From: Komagataeibacter sp. FNDCF1
GTDB lineage: Bacteria; Pseudomonadota; Alphaproteobacteria; Acetobacterales; Acetobacteraceae
DNA length: 64,000 nt
NCBI RefSeq assembly: GCF_021295335.1
Contig: NZ_JAIWOT010000001.1
Coordinates: 2,526,501-2,590,500 of the forward strand
Direction: 5' to 3'
Shown here: positions 8,835 through 15,935 of the stretch, in pieces
Numbering within the stretch: the stretch's first letter is position 1
Layout of the letters: every line of letters starts with the position of its first letter
Notes under the pieces: generated by a model
What the model saw: the letters and a program-made list of their open reading frames with translations, nothing else
The model's database searches: none
Told to the model about the DNA's origin: nothing
Program-made: the position numbers and the translations under genes

Positions 8835-9641
8835 TCAGAACCGGTAGGCGATACCGGCGGAGACGACGGTCGGGTCAAGCGAGTCGTGGGCGGTGACACG
8901 CACGCTCTCGTTGGAGGTTTCAGCCCATGCATGCATGCGCACGAACATCTGCTTGACGTCGAAGTTGAAGAACCAGTTGCCAACCAGCTGGTAATCCACA
9001 CCGACATTGACGGACGGGCCACCGGTAAAGCCGGCATTCAGCTTGCCGCCCGCGCCGACCGCGCCGACATTCGCGTTCATGTTGTGGAACCACATGAATG
9101 TGCCGCCAACACCCACATACGGGTTCAGGCGCTTGTGCGGACGGAAGTGCCAGGCCACCGTTACCGTGGGGGGCAGGACCCATGCGCTGCCGACATCCGT
9201 CTTGCCGCCAGCCATGCCGCCTTCGATCGCGACTTCATGGCGGGTGCTGGTGGCGATCAGGTCCAGCGAGATATTGTCGGTCACGAAGTATTCGAACGTC
9301 AGTTCCGGCATGGCCTGGTTGGTGGTCTTGACGCGGGTGCCGTTCAGCGTGGTGAGCGGCAGGCCCTTGCCCTGTTCCCAGACCTTGCTGTCACGGTCTT
9401 CGGGCAGTACGCCCACGGCGGACAGGCGGATCATGAAGTCACCACGGCCCAGGCCGATCTTGGTGGAGGAGCAGGTCTCGAAGATGCCGCAATGGCCCTT
9501 GGGCTGCGCCACGGCTACCGGGTTGGCAATCGGCGCATTGACGTAGGTGGAAGGCGTCGCGGTCTGCGCATGGACCGCAACGGGTGCGAGGGCCGCAGCA
9601 CCCAGTGCTGCCGACATGGCGAATTTGCGAATGTTCTTCAT
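8835..9641 (-). CDS. ompW: OmpW family outer-membrane protein
   Basis: Small outer-membrane beta-barrel of 268 residues. A signal peptide is clear (MKNIRKF, hydrophobic stretch, cleavage after about residue 25 at VHA-Q). The mature part has OmpW character, such as YFVTDNISLDLIATSTRHE and NPYVGVGGTFMWFHN, and it ends in the terminal aromatic residue (AYRF) needed for barrel assembly. OmpW proteins form a narrow hydrophobic channel and in enterobacteria are induced by FNR. Here a perfect FNR box lies 105 bases upstream, and hemN follows within 4 bases. Confidence 0.9.
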   Translation of the reverse strand: MKNIRKFAMSAALGAAALAPVAVHAQTATPSTYVNAPIANPVAVAQPKGHCGIFETCSSTKIGLGRGDFMIRLSAVGVLPEDRDSKVWEQGKGLPLTTLNGTRVKTTNQAMPELTFEYFVTDNISLDLIATSTRHEVAIEGGMAGGKTDVGSAWVLPPTVTVAWHFRPHKRLNPYVGVGGTFMWFHNMNANVGAVGAGGKLNAGFTGGPSVNVGVDYQLVGNWFFNFDVKQMFVRMHAWAETSNESVRVTAHDSLDPTVVSAGIAYRF

Positions 9642-9745
9642 CGTGAGCAGACCTTGGTTTTTTCCGTCCGGGTAGAGACGAAGGCGTTAGGAATATTCAA
9701 TTCAGCTTGATGAGTGCAGAAATCACGGCCACCTAGCATCCGGCT

Positions 9746-9759
9746 TTGATATGAATCAA
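9746..9759. promoter_or_regulatory. FNR box upstream of ompW-hemN
   Basis: Perfect match to the FNR consensus, TTGAT-ATGA-ATCAA. It lies 105 bases before the ompW start and directly abuts the stop codon of the upstream acyltransferase-like gene. An FNR-type regulator with the matching recognition helix is encoded about 700 bases away. Confidence 0.85.
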
Positions 9760-10236
9760 TCAGGGAGCCTGATGTATTTCCTTATTGCGATCCAGATGAA
9801 CTGTTCTTTCGGTAATGTGGCCTGATGAACACAGTTTCCGTACCACGCTGTCCCTGGTAACCGTGGGTTTACTGTAGGAAAACGTGCGTATTGCATCGCA
9901 GCCCAGTTCGCGCGCCAGTGTTTCCATTGCCGGCAGCAGGGCATTGAGGATCTGCTGCTCCTGGGTGTAGCTGAGTGCGACAATGTAATCCGATGTCAGC
10001 GTATCACCCGAGCACAGGTCGAAGCCGCGCCGGAATGTAGCCATGCCACAGGGCGGGCGGCCCTGGCCGTAGCGGGCGACCAGCATGCCCTCGCGCATCC
10101 GGGGGCCGGAGCGCGCCATCCTGCGGCCGATACGCACCCATTCGCGCAACGTGATATGCGGAAATGAAATCCTGATGAGGGGATACAGCAGGGGCACATC
10201 AGCAAGCTCCAGTCGTCTGACCATGGGCGGGGGCAT
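9760..10236 (-). CDS. GNAT-like hypothetical protein
   Basis: The frame could begin at 10320, but that ATG lies inside an FNR box; a start at 10236 (MPPPMVRRLELADVPLLYPL) or at the GTG at 10245 leaves room for a promoter activated from the box, and 10236 is chosen. The product is 158 residues. The opening pattern RRLELADVPLLYPLI, the central LVARYGQGRPPCGMATF and the late helix LLPAMETLARELGCDAI are reminiscent of GNAT N-acyltransferases, but I cannot identify the acetyl-CoA loop with confidence. Substrate unknown. Its position between two FNR boxes suggests an oxygen-limited role. Confidence 0.6.
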   Translation of the reverse strand: MPPPMVRRLELADVPLLYPLIRISFPHITLREWVRIGRRMARSGPRMREGMLVARYGQGRPPCGMATFRRGFDLCSGDTLTSDYIVALSYTQEQQILNALLPAMETLARELGCDAIRTFSYSKPTVTRDSVVRKLCSSGHITERTVHLDRNKEIHQAP

Positions 10237-10319
10237 GACGTACACGCGTCGGGATTTCCTCTGGGCTGGATTTTTGTGAAGGCGAGCAATGGTTACCTTA
10301 TATTTGCCTTTGGCACGCA

Positions 10320-10333
10320 TTGATTTACATCAA
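10320..10333. promoter_or_regulatory. FNR box between the GNAT-like gene and fnr
   Basis: Second perfect FNR site, TTGAT-TTAC-ATCAA. Its centre at 10326.5 would place a class II transcription start near 10285 on the - strand, just ahead of the GNAT-like gene. It is also about 126 bases before the fnr start, so autoregulation is possible. Confidence 0.8.
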
Positions 10334-10410
10334 ACCATCCGGCATACTCCCGGGTCTTGGCAAATGCATTTTAGTGTATTCTAGGAAGCCAGAGCACGTC
10401 CGGTTACTTA

Positions 10411-10432
10411 AGGCGCCGGAACGCAGGCGCCT
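10411..10432 (+). promoter_or_regulatory. Hairpin in the fnr leader
   Basis: AGGCGCC (10411-10417) pairs perfectly with GGCGCCT (10426-10432) around an 8-base loop, ending 20 bases before the fnr ATG. It could affect translation or mRNA stability; no T-run follows, so it is not an intrinsic terminator. Confidence 0.4.
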
Positions 10433-10452
10433 GAGAGTGATTGGAAATAGTT

Positions 10453-11220
10453 ATGTCGGATATGCCTTCGTGTCAGTTTGAATCGAGGCCACGGCGTATT
10501 GTAATCGGGTCCGGTGGCGTACAGGGGGATTTCTGCACCAGCTGCACCGTGCGCCCCAAAAGCGTATGCAGCGTGATCGAACCGGGCGATATTTCACGTC
10601 TGGCCGAAGTCGCGGTGGAAGCCATCGTGCCGCCGGGCCGCGGCTTCATAGAAGAAGGCGCGCCCGCCACCGATTTCTTCAATGTCACGTCAGGCACCGT
10701 AAAACTGTTCAAGGCCCTGCCCGACGGGCGGCGGCAGATTACCGGGTTTGCGGCGCCCGGCCATTTCCTCGGCCTGGCGGTGTCGGACAATTACGCCTTC
10801 GGGGCGGAAGCGGTCGATACCGTGCGCGTGTGCCGCTTCTCGCGCGACAAGATGAGCGAACTGCTTGACGATTTTCCCAAGCTGGAACGCCGCCTGCTTG
10901 AAGAGGCATCCAACGAACTGGTCGCTGCCCAGAACCAGATGCTGCTGCTGGGCCGCAAGACCGCGCGTGAACGTGTGGCCAGCTTCCTGCTGGACCAGAT
11001 GCACGCCAGCCTGCCGGCAGGGCAGGATGGCAATGGTGGCCGGCTGCACCTGCCCATGACACGGGGCGATATTGCCGATTACCTTGGCCTGACGATCGAG
11101 ACCGTCAGCCGCACGCTCAGCTGGATGCGTGCCCAAGGTATGATCGAGGTCGGCAAGGGCTACGCCATTACCATCCTGTCGGTCGCCAAGCTGGAAGTGC
11201 TGGCCGCCGGAAACGGCTAG
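10453..11220 (+). CDS. fnr: FNR-type oxygen-responsive transcription regulator
   Basis: 255 residues from the ATG at 10453; an upstream in-frame TTG is less likely. N-terminal cysteines C28, C31 and C39 (CTSC then seven residues to C) plus a central C127 give the four ligands for an oxygen-labile 4Fe-4S cluster, in the spacing of rhizobial FnrN rather than E. coli FNR. A cyclic-nucleotide-binding-like sensor domain follows, then the dimer helix and a helix-turn-helix. The recognition helix reads IETVSRTLS, with E216, S219 and R220 as in FNR (E-x2-SR), which reads TTGAT. Two such sites lie next door, so the regulator and at least three target genes form a local regulon. Confidence 0.92.
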   Translation: MSDMPSCQFESRPRRIVIGSGGVQGDFCTSCTVRPKSVCSVIEPGDISRLAEVAVEAIVPPGRGFIEEGAPATDFFNVTSGTVKLFKALPDGRRQITGFAAPGHFLGLAVSDNYAFGAEAVDTVRVCRFSRDKMSELLDDFPKLERRLLEEASNELVAAQNQMLLLGRKTARERVASFLLDQMHASLPAGQDGNGGRLHLPMTRGDIADYLGLTIETVSRTLSWMRAQGMIEVGKGYAITILSVAKLEVLAAGNG

Positions 11221-12470
11221 TCATCCTGACCGGATGCCATGCCATCCGGGTCAGTGGCCGGGACGCGGGGTTTGGGCGGGGTCGTGCGTGCAGGCCCCCC
11301 TACGATATGACCGATGGGGGTCAGGATATCCACATGGTCACAGATGATCTTGAACACCGCCAGCAGCGGCACGGACAGGAACGCCCCGAAAATACCCCAT
11401 AGCCAGTCCCAGAACATGAGCGACGCCATGACCAGCACCGGGTTGAGCGTGAACCGGCGCGCCAGCACCATGGGGGTTATGGTCTCGCCTTCCGTCAGGT
11501 GGATGCACAGATAGATGGCCGGTGGCAGCAGCGCCTGCCACACCGACGGGTAGACGAACAGTCCCACCAGGAAATAGATGATGATGCCCATCATCGGCCC
11601 GATGATGGGTATGTAATTGAGCAGGAAGGCCATCACCCCCCACAGCAGCGCGTTGGGCATGCCCAGCAGCCAGCACTGGGCCATGTTCACCAGCCCCACA
11701 AGGCTGTTGATGATGGTGATGGTGGCCAGGTACTGCGAGACATTGCGCTCGATCTGGTAGGCGATCTGTACCGCGCGCCGCTTGTCGGCAAAGGTGGGCA
11801 TGATCTCCACGAACCGCCTGAGCAGGCTGTCCCCCTGTGCCAGCAGGAAGAACAGCATCAGGATCATGGTAAAGAACTGCCCCATGAAGGCCTGCGTGCC
11901 CAGCAGGATGGAGGAACTGAACCGGTCCAGCCCCCCCGTGCCCGTGGGGGAAGCCACGACGATGACATGTCCGTCCGCCGTCTGGGATGTGGGGGTTGCA
12001 AGGTCGATATGGCCGCCCGCAATGGTCATGAAGTTATGGATGCGGTCGGATGCGCTGGCCAGCAGCTGGAACGGCCCGCGCAGGAAGGCCAGCCGGTCGT
12101 ACAGGGTATTGAGTGCATCGGGCGCACGCTCCAGCCAGCCGGTGGCGGGCACGGAAATGGCGGTACCCACCGCCCCCACCACGCCGAATACGCACAGGAT
12201 CAGGCACAGCGCCGCAAGTGGCTTGGGCAGGCGCAGGCGCATGTGCAGGAAGCGCAGCGGTGTTGACAGCAGCAGGTTGACCACCAGCGCCAGGATCATG
12301 GGCAGGATGATGGCGGAGGCGAAATACAGCGTGTAGAAAACCGCCAGCACGCTGAGCAGCAGCAGGCATGCGGTGCGCGTGTCGATCCGGCTGTGGCGCA
12401 TCGCCTCGTTCGCGCGCTGCTGCTGAATCTGTTCATAGGATGGAGGTGGCTTGATCTCGGGCGGCATCAA
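11217..12470 (-). CDS. AI-2E (PerM) family membrane transporter
   Basis: 417 residues with the family's layout: an N-terminal soluble tail, a pair of hydrophobic segments (LLLLSVLAVFYTLYFASAII), a long periplasmic or loop region of about 100 residues, and a C-terminal block of helices with LLWGVMAFLLNYIPIIGPMM and the LIT-type region LTEGETITPMVLARRFTLNP. Proposed roles range from autoinducer-2 export to Na+/H+ antiport, so the substrate stays open. It shares the 4-base CTAG with the convergent fnr stop codon, and its start lies upstream of the divergent pqq operon. Confidence 0.88.
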   Translation of the reverse strand: MMPPEIKPPPSYEQIQQQRANEAMRHSRIDTRTACLLLLSVLAVFYTLYFASAIILPMILALVVNLLLSTPLRFLHMRLRLPKPLAALCLILCVFGVVGAVGTAISVPATGWLERAPDALNTLYDRLAFLRGPFQLLASASDRIHNFMTIAGGHIDLATPTSQTADGHVIVVASPTGTGGLDRFSSSILLGTQAFMGQFFTMILMLFFLLAQGDSLLRRFVEIMPTFADKRRAVQIAYQIERNVSQYLATITIINSLVGLVNMAQCWLLGMPNALLWGVMAFLLNYIPIIGPMMGIIIYFLVGLFVYPSVWQALLPPAIYLCIHLTEGETITPMVLARRFTLNPVLVMASLMFWDWLWGIFGAFLSVPLLAVFKIICDHVDILTPIGHIVGGPARTTPPKPRVPATDPDGMASGQDD

Positions 12471-12676
12471 TCAGGTCCTGGCGTTGGCTGGCGTGGCCGG
12501 GATGGCCAGGGCGCTTCGTGTGCCGGATTCAACTCTGTCCACGCTGCTTCCTTTATGAAGGTACTGTGGGGACAGGACCAAGGATTTTGGCACATTCCCG
12601 CTACGCAGCCATTGCAGGGGCATGGCAGGTACACGCTAAAGTGAAATTTATGGCTCCCCCCTGGCGGACTCACGAC

Positions 12677-12732
12677 TTGAAAGCCCGGTTGGACAGGGTT
12701 CAAATACAGCGGAGGGAAGGTGTCTGCCTTCC
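12677..12732 (+). promoter_or_regulatory. pqqA leader: candidate promoter and hairpin
   Basis: The gene-free stretch 12471-12757 must hold the pqq promoter. TTGAAA (12677-12682) and TCAAAT (12700-12705) are 17 bases apart and are the best sigma-70-like pair I see. A hairpin GGAAGG-TGTCTG-CCTTCC (12715-12732) follows and lies 16 bases before the pqqA ribosome site. Weak evidence for the promoter, better for the hairpin. Confidence 0.35.
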
Positions 12733-12757
12733 GCTACTGCAACCAATGGAGAGTCCC

Positions 12758-12838
12758 ATGGCCTGGAATACCCCCAAGATCGTTGAAGTCCCCCTGGGTG
12801 CCGAGATCAACAGCTACGTCTGTGGCGAAAAGAAATAA
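12758..12838 (+). CDS. pqqA: PQQ precursor peptide
   Basis: 26-residue ribosomal peptide that is the substrate for pyrroloquinoline quinone: MAWNTPKIVEVPLGAEINSY followed by six residues ending in Lys. Glu16 and Tyr20, in the invariant E-x3-Y, are the residues crosslinked by PqqE. GGAGAG (12748-12753) sits four bases before the ATG at 12758; an in-frame ATG at 12746 would add four residues and is less likely. It is followed by a terminator and then pqqBCDE. PQQ serves the periplasmic alcohol, aldose and polyol dehydrogenases that define acetic acid bacteria. Confidence 0.97.
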   Translation: MAWNTPKIVEVPLGAEINSYVCGEKK

Positions 12839-12845
12839 GGAATAG

Positions 12846-12880
12846 CGCCGCCTGTCTCGCACAGGCGGCGTTTTTCTTTT
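12846..12880 (+). terminator. Intrinsic terminator between pqqA and pqqB
   Basis: A perfect 10-bp stem, CGCCGCCTGT (12846-12855) with ACAGGCGGCG (12861-12870), 5-base loop, followed by TTTTTCTTTT. Partial read-through would make pqqA mRNA exceed pqqBCDE mRNA, fitting a consumed peptide substrate. Confidence 0.9.
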
Positions 12881-12893
12881 ACACTCTGCGTCC

Positions 12894-13817
12894 ATGATCG
12901 ACATTATCGTTCTCGGCGCGGCGGCGGGTGGCGGATTTCCGCAATGGAATTCCAATGCTCCCGGTTGCAGGCGGGCCAGGGCCGGCGATCCGGCAGCCCT
13001 GCCCCGCACTCAGGCTTCCATCGCCATCAGTGGAGATGGCAAGAACTGGTTCGTGGTCAATGCATCCCCCGACCTGCGGACCCAGATAAACCAGACCCCG
13101 GCCCTGCACCCCAGCGAAGGCCTGCGGTCCACGCCCATTGCCGGTGTCATCCTGACCGGCGGTGAGGTGGACACCATCACCGGCCTGCTTACGCTGCGTG
13201 AGCGCCAGCCCTTCACCCTGCTGGCAACACCCGAAGTGCTGTCCATGCTGGATGCCAACCCCATTTTCGAAGCCCTGAACCGCGCGGTCGTGACCCGCAC
13301 GCCCATGGGGCTTGACCAGCCACTGGCGCTGAAGCTGGTCGATGGCACGCCCGCGGGCCTGACCATCGTGCCGTTCGCGGTGCCGGGCAAGGCGCCGCTT
13401 TATGCCGAGTCCGGGCCTGACCCCGCAGCCATATGCGAAAATGGCGAGACGGTGGGGCTGGAAATATCTGATGGTAACCATCGCGTCTGTTTCGTGCCGG
13501 GCTGCGCGCGCATGACCGACAACCTGCGCGTGCGCCTGCGTGGCGCGGATGCCGTGTTCTTTGACGGCACGCTGTGGGTGGATGACGAGATGGTCCGCGC
13601 CGGACTGGGTGAAAAGACCGGCCGCCGCATGGGCCACATGTCCATGGATGGCATGGACGGTACCATCGCCGCCCTGCGGGACCTGGGTATCAGACGCAGG
13701 ATTTTCATACACATCAACAATTCCAACCCTGTCCTGCTGGCGGACTCGCCCGAACGCGCCGCAGTCGAGGCGGCGGGGTGGGAAATCTCCCATGACGGGA
13801 TGAGGATTACGGCATGA
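12894..13817 (+). CDS. pqqB: PQQ biosynthesis protein PqqB
   Basis: 307-residue metallo-beta-lactamase-fold protein. In current models PqqB hydroxylates the tyrosine of the crosslinked PqqA-derived intermediate. The opening MIDIIVLGAAAGGGFPQWNS is diagnostic, followed by the cysteine of NAPGCRRAR and the ITGLLTLRERQPF region. Metal-fold residues appear in the second half (MGHMSMDGMDG, IFIHINNSNPVLL). The start at 12894 follows the pqqA-pqqB terminator by 14 bases. Its stop overlaps the pqqC start as ATGA, so translation of the downstream genes is coupled. Confidence 0.96.
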   Translation: MIDIIVLGAAAGGGFPQWNSNAPGCRRARAGDPAALPRTQASIAISGDGKNWFVVNASPDLRTQINQTPALHPSEGLRSTPIAGVILTGGEVDTITGLLTLRERQPFTLLATPEVLSMLDANPIFEALNRAVVTRTPMGLDQPLALKLVDGTPAGLTIVPFAVPGKAPLYAESGPDPAAICENGETVGLEISDGNHRVCFVPGCARMTDNLRVRLRGADAVFFDGTLWVDDEMVRAGLGEKTGRRMGHMSMDGMDGTIAALRDLGIRRRIFIHINNSNPVLLADSPERAAVEAAGWEISHDGMRITA

Positions 13818-14551
13818 GCGGAAAACTGCTTTCCCCCGATGAACTCGAGGCCGCACTGCGCGCCATCGGGGCGGAACGCTACCACAACCTGCACCCCTTC
13901 CATCGCGCGCTGCATGACGGCAGGCTCAACCGCGCGCAGGTGCAGGCATGGGCGCTCAACCGCTACTACTATCAGGCCAGCATCCCGGCCAAGGATGCCA
14001 CCCTGCTCGCCCGCCTGCCCACGGCGGAACTGCGGCGTGAATGGCGCCGGCGTCTGGTGGATCATGATGGCGATGCACCGGGTACCGGAGGTGTTGCCCG
14101 CTGGCTGAAGCTGACCGACGGGCTGGGGCTGGACCGGGCCTATGTTGAGTCGCTGGAGGGGCTGCTGCCCGCCACGCGCTTTGCGGTGGATGCCTATGTG
14201 GCCTTCGTGCGTGACCGCTCCATCCTTGAAGCCATTGCCTCATCGCTGACCGAACTGTTCTCGCCCACCATCATCAGCGAGCGCGTGGCGGGCATGCTGC
14301 GCCATTACGACTTCATCACGCCCGAGACGCTGGCCTATTTCCAGCCACGCCTGACGCAGGCCCCGCGGGATTCCGATTTTGCGCTGGGCTATGTAAAGGA
14401 ACATGCCCGCACGCCCGAACAGCAGAAGGCTGTGCTGGACGCGCTGAAGTTCAAGTGCGGCGTACTGTGGTCCATGCTGGATGAACTGGAATACGCCTAC
14501 GTCAATCCTGCCCGCATTCCCCCCGGCGCCTTCCGCCCGGATGCGGCATGA
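13814..14551 (+). CDS. pqqC: Pyrroloquinoline-quinone synthase
   Basis: Cofactor-less oxidase that closes the ring and oxidises the last intermediate to PQQ. It is 245 residues, the usual length. Conserved PqqC segments are YHNLHPFHRALHDGRL, WALNRYYYQASIPAKDA and RRRLVDHDGDA, which hold the His, Tyr and Arg residues lining the active site; later FSPTIISERVAGMLRHYDF is typical. It overlaps pqqB and pqqD by four bases at each end, in a tightly coupled operon. Confidence 0.97.
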   Translation: MSGKLLSPDELEAALRAIGAERYHNLHPFHRALHDGRLNRAQVQAWALNRYYYQASIPAKDATLLARLPTAELRREWRRRLVDHDGDAPGTGGVARWLKLTDGLGLDRAYVESLEGLLPATRFAVDAYVAFVRDRSILEAIASSLTELFSPTIISERVAGMLRHYDFITPETLAYFQPRLTQAPRDSDFALGYVKEHARTPEQQKAVLDALKFKCGVLWSMLDELEYAYVNPARIPPGAFRPDAA

Positions 14552-14832
14552 CCACAGGACTTGCAGACGACAGCATCATCCGTTTCGCGCGCGGGGTCCG
14601 GCTCCAGCATGACCGCGTGCGCGAGCGCTGGATCATACAGGCGCCGGAGCGGGCCTTCATTCCCGACCCGATTGCCGCCGAAGTGCTGAAACTGGTCGAT
14701 GGCGCCCGCACGGTGGGGCAGATCGTGGCCGAACTGGCCAGCCGCTTTGCCGCCCCGGTTGATGTGATCGGGCGCGATGTCCATGTGATGGTCAGTGACC
14801 TCATAACCCGGCAGGTGCTGGTCGTATCATGA
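14548..14832 (+). CDS. pqqD: PQQ peptide chaperone PqqD
   Basis: 94-residue winged-helix RiPP recognition element that binds the PqqA peptide and presents it to PqqE. The family pattern can be read in FARGVRLQHDRVRERWIIQA, PERAF, and EVLKLVDGARTVGQIVAELA. It has four-base ATGA overlaps with pqqC and pqqE. In some bacteria pqqC and pqqD are fused; here they are separate. Confidence 0.95.
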   Translation: MTTGLADDSIIRFARGVRLQHDRVRERWIIQAPERAFIPDPIAAEVLKLVDGARTVGQIVAELASRFAAPVDVIGRDVHVMVSDLITRQVLVVS

Positions 14833-15935
14833 CAGACACACTTCTTTCCCCCATGAGCCTTCTGGCGGAACTGACGCATCGCTGCCCGTTGCAGTGCCCG
14901 TACTGTTCCAACCCGCTGGCGCTGGAACCACGGCAGAACGAACTTTCCACTGCCGAATGGATCAGCGTGCTGGACCAGGCGGCGGAAATGGGTGTTCTGC
15001 AGGTCCATTTCTCGGGCGGGGAACCGATGAGCCGCCCCGACCTGCCCGACCTGATCCGCCATGCGGTGGGGCTGGGGCTGTACACCAACCTCATTACCTC
15101 CGGCGTGCTGCTGAACGAGAAGACATTTCCTGTGCTGGCGGAAGCCGGGCTGGATCACGTCCAGCTTTCCTTTCAGGACATCGACACGGCAAATGCCGAG
15201 CATGTGGGCGGCATGAAGGGTGCACAGGCCCGCAAGCTGGAAGCGGCAAGGCTGGTCACGGCCGATGGCATGCCGCTTACGCTGAACTTCGTCATCTACC
15301 GCGAAAACGCGCAGCGCGTGCCGCAGATGCTTGACGCCGCCGTGGAAATGGGTGCCCGCCGGGTCGAGATCGCGCATACGCAGTATTATGGCTGGGGGCT
15401 TGCCAACCGTGCCGCCCTCATGCCCACGCCGGAACAGCTTGAGCAGACCACGCAGGCGGTGGAAGCGGCACGTAAAAAATACGAAGGCCGCCTGAGCATC
15501 GATTACGTCACCCCCGATTACTATGCCGACCGTCCCAAGCCGTGCATGGGCGGCTGGGGGCGGCGGTTCATCAACATCTCGCCTTCGGGCCGGGTGCTGC
15601 CGTGCCACGCGGCCGAGACCATCCCCAACGTTACCTTCCCCGATGTGCGGACCGACACACTGGACCATATCTGGCGCGAGGCCCCGCTGTTCACCATGTT
15701 CCGGGGCACGGACTGGATGCCCCAGCCCTGTCGCAGCTGCGACCAGCGGGAGAAGGACTGGGGCGGCTGCCGCTGCCAGGCGCTGGCGCTGGCAGGGGAT
15801 GCGGCCGCAACCGACCCGGTCTGCAGCCGTGCCCCCGACCATGGGCGCGTGCTCGAAGTGCTGGAAACCCTGCCTGCCGAGCCGCCGCCCTTCCGTTACC
15901 GCCGGTACGCCCGTGCTACGGATGAGGTCGGCTGA
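14829..15935 (+). CDS. pqqE: Radical SAM PqqA crosslinking enzyme
   Basis: Radical-SAM/SPASM enzyme that forms the carbon-carbon bond between Glu16 and Tyr20 of PqqA. It is 368 residues. The SAM cluster motif is C19, C23, C26 (CPLQCPYC), followed by HFSGGEPMSRPDL. The C-terminal SPASM cysteines lie in the last third (GRVLPCHAAETIP, then QPCRSCDQREKDWGGCRCQAL). It is the last gene of the operon and overlaps the convergent chvG by 20 bases; pqqF or pqqG proteases are not present in the window. Confidence 0.97.
   Translation: MTDTLLSPMSLLAELTHRCPLQCPYCSNPLALEPRQNELSTAEWISVLDQAAEMGVLQVHFSGGEPMSRPDLPDLIRHAVGLGLYTNLITSGVLLNEKTFPVLAEAGLDHVQLSFQDIDTANAEHVGGMKGAQARKLEAARLVTADGMPLTLNFVIYRENAQRVPQMLDAAVEMGARRVEIAHTQYYGWGLANRAALMPTPEQLEQTTQAVEAARKKYEGRLSIDYVTPDYYADRPKPCMGGWGRRFINISPSGRVLPCHAAETIPNVTFPDVRTDTLDHIWREAPLFTMFRGTDWMPQPCRSCDQREKDWGGCRCQALALAGDAAATDPVCSRAPDHGRVLEVLETLPAEPPPFRYRRYARATDEVG

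Noticed and set aside
7463-9037. 524-residue version of HemN
   Set aside because: The extra N-terminus runs out of frame through ompW and is Ser/Pro/Thr-rich; the ATG at 8830 gives the standard HemN length.
14502-15842. 446-codon frame antisense to pqqD and pqqE
   Set aside because: It crosses two certain genes and has no motif of its own.
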